Source of the DNA: an uncultured Hyphomicrobiales bacterium
Lineage (GTDB): Bacteria > Pseudomonadota > Alphaproteobacteria > Rhizobiales > Beijerinckiaceae
Assembly: GCA_903903935.1 (NCBI GenBank)
Contig: CAIVAX010000228.1
Location: 1-5,479, forward strand
Reading direction: 5' to 3'
Length of the DNA: 5,479 bases
Shown here: in pieces, positions 1 to 4,771 of the stretch
Position numbering within the stretch: position 1 is the stretch's first letter
Layout: each line of letters starts with the position of its first letter
Position numbers and translations under genes: made by a program
Notes under the pieces: model-generated
Told to the model about the DNA's origin: nothing
What the model saw: only the letters and a program-made list of their open reading frames with translations
Database searches by the model: none

Positions 1-1
1 C

Positions 2-355
2 GAATTTGTCAAACGTCAGGATTATGAATTTGGCGGCATGGTCACTGCTGCGCCCATGTCAGGCGATTGGTTCCATCAGCATGTTGGCGTGAGCAAAGAT
101 CCGCTGCGCCTGTCCGCCTGGTTTGGCCCCAATAATTCGCGCTCGCGCAAGCCTGGCGTACCGGGCGAAGCAATCACCGATCGCGGTGCCATCGATATCA
201 AACAGGGCGGCGATGCCATCCCCTATAATGAGGAAGATCCCTATCTGCGCAAAGAATTTGAGGCCACTTTGGCGCAAGAAGGCCTCACCTCGCGCATGAA
301 TCCGCAATGGTACACGCAGGACCCGGGCGACGATCAGCCCAAAAATGATTTCTAA
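2..355 (+). CDS. Cupin-like protein, C-terminal part (5' end outside window)
   Basis: The frame is open from the left edge to a TAA at 353-355, giving 117 residues of a longer protein. The stretch GDWFHQHVGVSKDPLRLSAW resembles the last beta-strands of small-molecule-binding cupin (RmlC-like) domains, where a WFHQH segment precedes 'nxGxxPxRyla'. The tail, with YNEEDPYLRKEFEATLAQEG and then LTSRM, resembles the acidic 'Y-x-x-EDP ... L-x-x-x-G-x-x-SRM' end I recall from cupin proteins sometimes annotated as ethanolamine ammonia-lyase activators. The two histidines of WFHQH could be metal ligands, but this is inference. No signal peptide or membrane segment is visible in this part. It lies 35 bp upstream of msrQ on the same strand and may share a transcript. 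Substrate and role cannot be stated. The frame is certain, the family assignment moderately so. Confidence 0.65.
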   Translation, partial: EFVKRQDYEFGGMVTAAPMSGDWFHQHVGVSKDPLRLSAWFGPNNSRSRKPGVPGEAITDRGAIDIKQGGDAIPYNEEDPYLRKEFEATLAQEGLTSRMNPQWYTQDPGDDQPKNDF

Positions 356-363
356 TTTTTATA

Positions 364-402
364 GGCGCGGTTCTCTGGTAAACTAACCTCATGAACCGCG
401 CC
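364..402 (+). promoter_or_regulatory. Perfect 10-bp inverted repeat spanning the msrQ start
   Basis: GGCGCGGTTC at 364-373 is the exact reverse complement of GAACCGCGCC at 393-402, with 19 nt between. Inside the loop, GGT (377-379) can pair with ACC (386-388). The G of the msrQ ATG (391-393) is the first base of the downstream arm, and the segment before the ATG has no purine-rich Shine-Dalgarno sequence. In RNA this would fold into a GC-rich hairpin over the translation start. It is not a plausible intrinsic terminator on either strand, because no T run follows the stem in either reading direction. It could equally be a DNA site for a dimeric regulator. The repeat is seen; the function is inferred. 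Confidence 0.55.
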
Positions 403-1272
403 GCGCCTCCTGCTCACTTCTTTTCCGCTGACCTCCTGCCTTGGACGGATCGCGCCGGCCGCCTGTCATGGTTGAAGCTGATTACCTTGATCTTCTGCCT
501 CGCACCGATCGCCCTCATGACCTACAAAGGCATGGCAGGGATGTGGAGCGCCAAACCGCTCACAGCTCTCATCCGTGAAACGGGCGATTGGGCGGTGCGC
601 TTCATCGCACTCTCGCTGCTGATCACACCACTGCGCTATGCCTCGCGCTGGAACAGGCTGATCCTGATCCGTCGTATGTTGGGGCTCACCGCTTTGGCCT
701 ATACACTCATTCACGTCATTTTATATGTGATCGATCGTGAGTTTGCGCTTCTCACCATTCTGTTTGATTTAGTACTGCGCCTCTATCTCACCCTCGGCCT
801 GATCGCGACGCTCATTCTCATTGCCCTTGGCATCACTTCCAATTCCTATTGGATCGGCCGCTTGGGCGCAGCAAAGTGGAACAAATTACATCTGTGGACC
901 TATCCAGCCGCACTGCTCAGCCTGCTGCATGTCTTTCTGGTCATTCGCCTCAATGGGTTTGAAGCAAGTCTCATCTCGGGCCTGCTGGTGCTCTTTGCGG
1001 GCTTTCGCTATCTGCGCCAAAGTCCTGATCCGGCCGCCCCCCTCAAATTGCTGGCGCTAGCCATCCTTGCAGGACTTCTCACAGCTATGATTGAGGTGAT
1101 CTTTTATCAGCTCGCAACAGGCGTTGATCCGATGCGAGTGCTGAGAGCTAATCTCGATTTTTCTTATGAGATCAGGCCAAGCTGGTGGGTGTTTCTCTTG
1201 GGCGTCACATTGACTGCCATTGCGCTGATAGAAAGAGCTTGGACAGCTCGCACAAAGAGCCGGACTGCCTAA
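391..1272 (+). CDS. msrQ: MsrQ-type heme-binding membrane subunit (YedZ, ferric reductase-like)
   Basis: This 293-residue integral membrane protein belongs to the ferric reductase-like transmembrane family. In E. coli, MsrQ carries heme b and FMN and passes electrons to the periplasmic methionine-sulfoxide reductase MsrP. The signature [20 protein letters not shown] lies at 94-113, [10 protein letters not shown]...[17 protein letters not shown] at 145-173 and LLHVFL at 178-183. His108, His167 and His180 have nearly the spacing of the three E. coli heme-region histidines (91, 151, 164). About eight hydrophobic helices are visible, near 29-47, 68-82, 97-114, 129-148, 168-187, 194-208, 217-240 and 264-283. 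At 293 residues it is longer than E. coli MsrQ (about 210): a ~28-residue N-terminal lead ([10 protein letters not shown]) and a two-helix C-terminal extension ([19 protein letters not shown]...[10 protein letters not shown]) are added, a form I associate with Alphaproteobacteria. An in-frame TAA at 379-381 fixes ATG 391 as the only start that keeps the lead. No msrP is in view. The 3' end overlaps trmD by 4 bp. Confidence 0.88.
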   Translation: MNRAAPPAHFFSADLLPWTDRAGRLSWLKLITLIFCLAPIALMTYKGMAGMWSAKPLTALIRETGDWAVRFIALSLLITPLRYASRWNRLILIRRMLGLTALAYTLIHVILYVIDREFALLTILFDLVLRLYLTLGLIATLILIALGITSNSYWIGRLGAAKWNKLHLWTYPAALLSLLHVFLVIRLNGFEASLISGLLVLFAGFRYLRQSPDPAAPLKLLALAILAGLLTAMIEVIFYQLATGVDPMRVLRANLDFSYEIRPSWWVFLLGVTLTAIALIERAWTARTKSRTA

Positions 1273-1952
1273 TCCGTCTTCAACAGATCAGGACGGCGGG
1301 CACGGGTCAGTTGCAGCGATTGCTCATGGCGCCAGCGTGCAATCTTCGCATGATCCCCTGACAACAGCACAGGGGGAATGGGCAGGCCTTCCCAATCGCG
1401 AGGGCGTGTATAATGGGGATATTCGAGCAGGCCATTTTCAAAGCTCTCCTCCTGCCCCGATTGTGCTGCCCCCATAATGCCCGGCAATAATCGCACACAA
1501 GCATCAATCAACACGAGCGAGGCAACTTCGCCACCCGAGAGAATATAATCCCCAATCGAGACCTCTTCGAGTTGGCGCTGCGCAATGACACGCTCATCAA
1601 CACCCTCAAAGCGCCCACAGATGACAATGACACCCGGCCCCTGCGATAATTCACGCACACGCGCTTGATTTAAGGGCCGCCCACGCGGGCTCATCAATAA
1701 GCGCGGGCGCGGATCATCGGCTGGCGCACTCGCATCAAGCGCGGCAGCCAAGACATCCGCGCGCAGCACCATGCCCGCACCACCGCCCGCAGGCGTATCA
1801 TCAACCGCACGATGGCGTCCCAAACCATGATCTCTGATGTTTTTGATCTCAAGCGACCACAGCCCACGCGCCAAGCCATCCCCCGATAGAGATTGGCCCA
1901 GAAGCCCTGGAAACATTTCTGGATAGAGCGTGAGAACAGAAGCGCGAAACAT
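1269..1952 (-). CDS. trmD: tRNA (guanine37-N1)-methyltransferase TrmD
   Basis: TrmD uses S-adenosylmethionine to methylate N1 of G37 in tRNAs and so prevents +1 frameshifting. It is a dimeric SPOUT (trefoil-knot) enzyme of the cytoplasm. Family motifs appear in order (227-residue numbering): [13 protein letters not shown] near 8-19, [19 protein letters not shown] at 46-64, [11 protein letters not shown] at 86-96, [12 protein letters not shown] at 111-122, [14 protein letters not shown] at 129-142, [13 protein letters not shown] at 149-161, [16 protein letters not shown] at 169-184 and [20 protein letters not shown] at 193-212. The general-base Asp169 of E. coli aligns with Glu here (EESF against EDSF). 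The C-terminus is about 28 residues shorter than in E. coli. ATG 1952 is preferred over the in-frame ATG at 1967 because AAGG (1959-1962) stands 6 nt upstream and homologs begin near M-F-x-A-x-x-L-T-L-Y/F-P. It ends in TAG overlapping the msrQ TAA. The usual partners rpsP, rimM and rplS are absent on both sides. Confidence 0.95.
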   Translation of the reverse strand: MFRASVLTLYPEMFPGLLGQSLSGDGLARGLWSLEIKNIRDHGLGRHRAVDDTPAGGGAGMVLRADVLAAALDASAPADDPRPRLLMSPRGRPLNQARVRELSQGPGVIVICGRFEGVDERVIAQRQLEEVSIGDYILSGGEVASLVLIDACVRLLPGIMGAAQSGQEESFENGLLEYPHYTRPRDWEGLPIPPVLLSGDHAKIARWRHEQSLQLTRARRPDLLKTD

Positions 1953-2005
1953 GCCCTGCCTTACCATGAAGAGCCCAGCAGGAGCTAGACAAGCCCTTTA
2001 TGGAT

Positions 2006-2416
2006 TTAACCCAGCGCCAGCAGCAACAGCACCACCGAGCCGCACAGAAGATTGCCCCAGGTCAGCAACATGCCCAAACCCCGTCCCGCCGAGGTAGGAA
2101 CCAGCCCAGCAAGCCCTAGCGCATGCGAAATACGCCCGACAAATAGACTCAGACCCAGAGCATGGATTGTGCCCACGCCAGCTCCCAGAATGGACAGAAC
2201 AATCAGCAAGGCCATGCCGAAGGGGACATATTCGACAAAATTGCCATGCATGCGAATGGCCCGCTCCAGCTGCTCATCCCCGCCAGACCCTAAGAGGACT
2301 CGAGTGCGATAGCGCTGGCGCACAACGCCAAGCGCAAGAACCAGAGAGAGCAACGTCAATAACGCAATGTAAACGCCAGCCGCGCGCACAGCCGGATTAT
2401 CTAAAATTTGAATCAT
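2006..2416 (-). CDS. MAPEG-family small membrane protein
   Basis: This is a 136-residue protein of the MAPEG superfamily (membrane-associated proteins in eicosanoid and glutathione metabolism). Bacterial members are mostly uncharacterised; some have glutathione transferase or peroxidase activity. The family motif is clear at 51-65 (ERAIRMHGNFVEYVP), with the conserved Arg52, Asn59, Glu62 and Pro65, and GRISHALGL at 94-102 fits the third-helix region. Four hydrophobic helices lie near 14-33, 66-82, 86-103 and 118-135, which is the usual MAPEG topology and length. ATG 2416 is chosen because AAGGA (2425-2429 on the complement) lies 8 nt upstream; ATGs at 2434 and 2425 are in frame but the former lacks a ribosome site and the latter overlaps it. 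The stop is 53 bp before the trmD start on the same strand with no terminator between, so it may lead a MAPEG-trmD transcript. Substrate is unknown. Confidence 0.88.
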   Translation of the reverse strand: MIQILDNPAVRAAGVYIALLTLLSLVLALGVVRQRYRTRVLLGSGGDEQLERAIRMHGNFVEYVPFGMALLIVLSILGAGVGTIHALGLSLFVGRISHALGLAGLVPTSAGRGLGMLLTWGNLLCGSVVLLLLALG

Positions 2417-2572
2417 TGGACCCATCCTTTTCATACCAAAGGGTTTGAAACATTGGCTTTTGCAGCCTTTTCAAGTTTCCTTCACCACATAACTTAGCAA
2501 AATTCCGCAGCACTTTAAGCAATTCTAGCCCCATCGAACAAACACAGCGCGATCAGCTGCGCGGGGGCGAGA
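2417..2572. promoter_or_regulatory. Divergent intergenic region, MAPEG-trmD versus DUF6101
   Basis: These 156 bp separate two divergently read genes and must hold both promoters unless transcription enters from elsewhere. It is AT-richer than the flanking genes, especially 2440-2525. I could not find a convincing -35/-10 pair on either strand. A small repeat, GGCT(2456)...AGCC with a 5-nt loop followed by TTTT, is too short to call a terminator. Just before the DUF6101 start, CGCG 2548-2551 and CGCG 2560-2563 could form a 4-bp stem beside the GGGGG ribosome-site candidate. Placement is inferred from gene orientation only. Confidence 0.35.
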
Positions 2573-3118
2573 ATGAAGATGATGCAAGATAGCAAGTTTG
2601 CGAACAGCACAAGCCATAAAGTGACAATAGCGCGCGATGCCCGCGCAGAAGGCGGCAAGCGCCGCATTCTGATGACCCCCTCTGGCGTGACCATTGAACG
2701 CCATATCCATGGCATTGCCATGCGTGTGGGCATTCCCGCCACAGCCTATTTAGGTGTAGCGCTCAGTTTGACGGGCGAAGCCGATCAAGACCCCACTTAT
2801 AAAGTGCGCCTCGCCCATTCCGATCACGAACTCGACATTGAATTGTCGGTCAGCGATTCCCCATCAGCTCTCGAGGAATGGAGCTATTGGTCCGCTTATT
2901 TCTCTCGGCCTCAATTGGTCGAAAGCCATGATGGCAGCTTGCAGCCGCTATTATCGACAATGGATGCGCAGGATGCTCCCTGTGTCGTTTATGCCCGTCG
3001 TTATGGCTCAAGCGTGAAACATCGCCGCCCGCGCTTTCTCATGCGGCGCAGCAGAGGCAAAGCGCTTGAGGAGTGCGGCAGTTTTAGCGGCGAATGTGAA
3101 ATCATCAGTTATGAATGA
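2573..3118 (+). CDS. DUF6101-like protein of unknown function
   Basis: This 181-residue soluble protein has no signal peptide or membrane helix. It resembles, from memory, the DUF6101 proteins of Rhizobiales. Residues 38-61 (GVTIERHIHGIAMRVGIPATAYLGV) match their 'R-x-x-x-G-M-x-M-x-x-x-x-P-x-x-A-F-x-G-V' core, EEWSYWSAYFSRPQLVESHDGSLQP (101-125) matches 'W-x-x-W-x-x-x-L-x-x-P-L-L-x-x-x-x-D-G-S-L', and KHRRPRFLMRRSRG (149-162) followed by FSGECEIISYE (171-181) matches the very basic block and GExEII ending. The basic segment 142-162 could contact nucleic acid or acidic lipid, but that is a guess. ATG 2573 is chosen because a GGGGG/GAG stretch (2563-2571) precedes it; ATGs at 2579 and 2582 remain possible. 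It converges with ubiA across 26 bp with no visible terminator. In Rhizobiales I recall DUF6101 genes next to ubiA and rsmE, as seen here. Confidence 0.78.
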   Translation: MKMMQDSKFANSTSHKVTIARDARAEGGKRRILMTPSGVTIERHIHGIAMRVGIPATAYLGVALSLTGEADQDPTYKVRLAHSDHELDIELSVSDSPSALEEWSYWSAYFSRPQLVESHDGSLQPLLSTMDAQDAPCVVYARRYGSSVKHRRPRFLMRRSRGKALEECGSFSGECEIISYE

Positions 3119-3144
3119 ACATCGGCCAATGGCTCACAATTGCA

Positions 3145-4122
3145 TCATCCAATGATCAGATGAATGATCCAATCATCCAGCGTCAATCCGGCAAACAAGA
3201 TCAGCCCAGCATTGCGATTGGAGCGAAATAGAGAGAGCGCTTCTTGTGCTGAAATATAGGAATGCAAGCGCCGACATTGCCACATCAAATGCAAGGCAAA
3301 CCCAAACAGACCCAGCATGGATCCTAGACTGCCCTGCACCAAAACAATCGCAGCTGCCGCACACAAAACAGCACCCAGATAGAATAGGCTCACACCCAGC
3401 CTTACATTGGTGCCAAACAAACGCGCAGTGGATAAAATCCCTGCCATGGCATCGTCTTTGGCATCTTGCAGCGCATAGATCGTGTCATAGCCAATCGTCC
3501 ATAAAATCGCGCACAGATAGATCAAATAGGCTGGTGCAGCCAATTGCCCTTTGGAGGCTGCCCAACCCATTAATCCGCCCCATGCAAAGGCGAGCCCCAA
3601 CACAAATTGCGGCCAATGGGTAATGCGCTTCATGAAAGGATAGATCGCCACCAGACCCAGCGAGGCCAAACCCAGCCAGATGGCAAATTCATTCAGGCTG
3701 AACAGAACCAGTGCACCGATCAAACATTGCGCCAGCAGAAAGATCGCCGCCGCGCGCGCACTCACCCGCCCCGAGGGCAGAGGCCGCAAGCGTGTGCGCG
3801 CCACCAAAGCATCAACTTTGCGATCAATCAGATCATTAAAGGTTGACCCTGCCCCGCGCATCGCAATGGCGCCAATCAGAAATAAAAGATCATGGCCAAG
3901 ATCAGGCCCGCGCGATTGCGCCATGCCGGCCAGAGCATCCGACCACCAGCACGGCAGCAATAAGAGCCACCAGCCTATGGGGCGATCCAGCCGCGCCAAT
4001 TCAACAAAAGGCAGCCAAGACGACGGCAGAAAAAGCTGGAACAGACGGCCTGCCTCAGAATCCGGCAAGCTCACAGAGGGGGGCGAGACGATGTCAGCAG
4101 GCTGAGGATGATCGGGCCCCAT
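3145..4122 (-). CDS. ubiA: 4-hydroxybenzoate polyprenyltransferase UbiA
   Basis: UbiA is the inner-membrane enzyme that attaches a polyprenyl chain to 4-hydroxybenzoate, the first membrane step of ubiquinone synthesis. Both Mg-diphosphate-binding aspartate motifs are intact: NDLIDRKVD at 96-104 (N-D-x-x-D-x-x-x-D) followed by ARTRLRPLPSGRVS (108-121), and YDTIYALQDAKDD at 212-224 followed by GILSTARLFG. The upstream LARLDRPIGWWLLLLPCWWS (42-61) and MRGAGSTFND (88-97) are also typical. Several hydrophobic helices fill the rest, ending at HLIIG. The length of 325 residues is normal, with a ~38-residue N-terminal lead. The start ATG 4122 has GAGGG (4126-4130 on the complement) just upstream and lies 6 nt after the stop of the exported-protein gene, so translation of the two is probably coupled. 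The family is unmistakable; the substrate follows from the UbiA-type motifs (YDTxYA) and alphaproteobacterial context. Homologs for other quinones or heme differ around these motifs. Confidence 0.94.
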   Translation of the reverse strand: MGPDHPQPADIVSPPSVSLPDSEAGRLFQLFLPSSWLPFVELARLDRPIGWWLLLLPCWWSDALAGMAQSRGPDLGHDLLFLIGAIAMRGAGSTFNDLIDRKVDALVARTRLRPLPSGRVSARAAAIFLLAQCLIGALVLFSLNEFAIWLGLASLGLVAIYPFMKRITHWPQFVLGLAFAWGGLMGWAASKGQLAAPAYLIYLCAILWTIGYDTIYALQDAKDDAMAGILSTARLFGTNVRLGVSLFYLGAVLCAAAAIVLVQGSLGSMLGLFGFALHLMWQCRRLHSYISAQEALSLFRSNRNAGLILFAGLTLDDWIIHLIIG

Positions 4123-4138
4123 TCACCCTCACAGAGGG
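4070..4138. repeat. 11-bp direct repeat around the ubiA start
   Basis: CTCACAGAGGG occurs at 4070-4080 and again at 4128-4138, 58 bp apart start to start. One copy lies inside the ubiA coding sequence about 15 codons from its start, the other across the stop codon of the upstream gene. In the minus-strand mRNA each copy reads CCCUCUGUGAG, so both carry a CCCUC that is complementary to the ubiA ribosome site GAGGG. Confidence 0.6.
4126..4138 (-). promoter_or_regulatory. Hairpin enclosing the ubiA ribosome-binding site and upstream stop codon
   Basis: In the minus-strand mRNA, CCCUC (4138-4134) can pair with GAGGG (4130-4126) across a 3-nt loop. GAGGG is the only good Shine-Dalgarno sequence for ubiA, ending 3 nt before its ATG. 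The UGA stop of the exported-protein gene (4131-4129) lies in the loop and the first bases of the 3' arm. A ribosome ending there would open the stem and free the site, which is the classic layout for termination-reinitiation coupling. Sequence and pairing are seen; the function is inferred. The stem is only 5 bp. Confidence 0.5.
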
Positions 4139-4611
4139 CCGGTTGGCAGACGGGGTTGCTGCGGCGCGCCGCCCATGCCGGCATGACCTTCCTTTTGCGC
4201 CCTAATGGCATCCGCCGCCACTTTGCAAGCTTGGGCCGCAATGGTCTTGGTCTTATCCCGGCTGGCGCGCACATTGGTGATGGCATCCTCGGGCACATCG
4301 CACCAAGACTGATTCTTCACCATATAATCAAGCAATTGCGTCTCGCTGGCCATCAGACTGCGAAACAGCGGGCAGGCCGCAACCGGGTCAAGCTTGCCTT
4401 GACCCGCTTTATTCAAGGCAGTGAGCTTATCAATGGGGGCCTGACGTTTGACTTGCAATTTCTGCACATCGCTGGCGCAATCGGTGACACCTTGCGCCGC
4501 AGCAGGCAGGCTTGTCGCCACACTCAAGCTGGCCAGAACAAGGCCCAGCAGATACCCCCGCGCAGGGGCTGCTTTGGTGATATGGCGCAATTTGCTCAAA
4601 GCCAAAGGCAT
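4129..4611 (-). CDS. Small exported four-cysteine protein of unknown function
   Basis: The predicted product has 160 residues. It begins with a signal peptide: basic lead (MPLALSKLRHITKAAPARG), hydrophobic core YLLGLVLASLSVATSL (20-35) and a likely signal peptidase I site after PAAA at about 39, so it should reach the periplasm. The mature part is mainly helical-looking and has exactly four cysteines (45, 80, 104, 129), which suggests two disulfides. Segments ACPLFRSLMASETQLLDYMVKNQSWCDVP and KTKTIAAQACKVAAD resemble Rhizobiales hypothetical proteins that I recall with 'EACKL...AExKMIKxVxxNxxxCxIPxxV...H.xT...xxxVC' spacing. The tail from about 140 is rich in Gly, Pro and Gln. The start is ATG 4611, with GGGAG (4620-4624 on the complement) 8 nt upstream; an in-frame GTG at 4626 overlaps that site and is less likely. 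It is followed 6 nt later by ubiA. Its function is not recognised. Confidence 0.82.
   Translation of the reverse strand: MPLALSKLRHITKAAPARGYLLGLVLASLSVATSLPAAAQGVTDCASDVQKLQVKRQAPIDKLTALNKAGQGKLDPVAACPLFRSLMASETQLLDYMVKNQSWCDVPEDAITNVRASRDKTKTIAAQACKVAADAIRAQKEGHAGMGGAPQQPRLPTGPL
4161..4185. repeat. Two adjacent perfect 12-bp palindromes
   Basis: GCGGCGCGCCGC (4161-4172) and CATGCCGGCATG (4174-4185) are each perfectly self-complementary and are separated by a single base. They lie in the codons for the Gly/Met/Ala-rich tail of the exported protein, 39-63 bp before the ubiA start. They could form two short hairpins in mRNA or serve as twin half-turn sites on DNA; they could also be a by-product of GC-rich low-complexity coding. 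Confidence 0.5.
4384..4406. repeat. 9-bp perfect inverted repeat with 5-nt loop
   Basis: CGGGTCAAG (4384-4392) and CTTGACCCG (4398-4406) are exact reverse complements around CTTGC. The stem lies within the exported-protein coding sequence (residues QGKLDP region). Read on the plus strand it is followed by CTTTATTC, loosely terminator-like but antisense to the gene; on the minus strand no T run follows. It is a strong local hairpin of unknown role. Confidence 0.5.
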
Positions 4612-4771
4612 GACCTGCTCTCCCACGGGCGACGAATGTACAGATGATTACTTAAAAGATCTTCTACAAATAACAGGTTTGGCTTGGGGGCAGCAACCCT
4701 GACGAGCGATATTCCTGCGGGATTTCAACCCTTGCCGGGATCGGCTAAACAAAAGCAAAGCGGAGTGAGCT
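4612..4771. promoter_or_regulatory. Divergent intergenic region, exported protein-ubiA versus rsmE
   Basis: These 160 bp separate the minus-strand exported protein-ubiA pair from plus-strand rsmE and should carry both promoters. The segment 4635-4680 is clearly AT-rich and is the best candidate place. On the plus strand, TTTCAA at about 4723 and TAAACA at about 4746 are 17 bp apart but match consensus poorly (3 of 6 each), so I do not call a promoter. Placement rests on gene orientation. Confidence 0.35.

Noticed and set aside
59..714. Minus-strand open frames at 59-307 and 466-714
   Set aside because: They lie opposite the cupin and msrQ frames and show no recognisable motif or ribosome site.
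1274..1296. CCGTC...GACGG hairpin just past the msrQ stop, as a terminator
   Set aside because: The stem has only 5 perfect pairs and no T run follows on either strand; it lies in trmD codons.
1953..1967. ATG at 1967 as the trmD start
   Set aside because: It adds MVRQG before the conserved start, lacks a Shine-Dalgarno sequence, and its own codons contain the AAGG that serves ATG 1952.
2708..2722. CATGGCA-T-TGCCATG near-palindrome in the DUF6101 gene
   Set aside because: A 7-bp-arm palindrome is expected about 0.3 times by chance here, and it lies mid-gene with no context.
3119..3144. Terminator between DUF6101 and ubiA
   Set aside because: The 26-bp gap holds only a tiny GCC-AAT-GGC element and no T run.
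4612..4626. GTG at 4626 as start of the exported protein
   Set aside because: It overlaps the GGGAG ribosome site that is well spaced for ATG 4611, and the extra residues are not needed for the signal peptide.
3246..4647. Several plus-strand open frames (3246-3623, 3607-3846, 3680-4105, 3843-4205, 4108-4647)
   Set aside because: They are antisense shadows of ubiA and the exported-protein gene. Their products are low-complexity Arg/Gln/Ser-rich with no family motifs, while the minus-strand frames carry clear UbiA motifs and a signal peptide.
4694..4732. CAACCCT direct repeat 32 bp apart upstream of rsmE, as an operator
   Set aside because: Seven bases on their own is within chance, and the pair does not flank a recognisable promoter.
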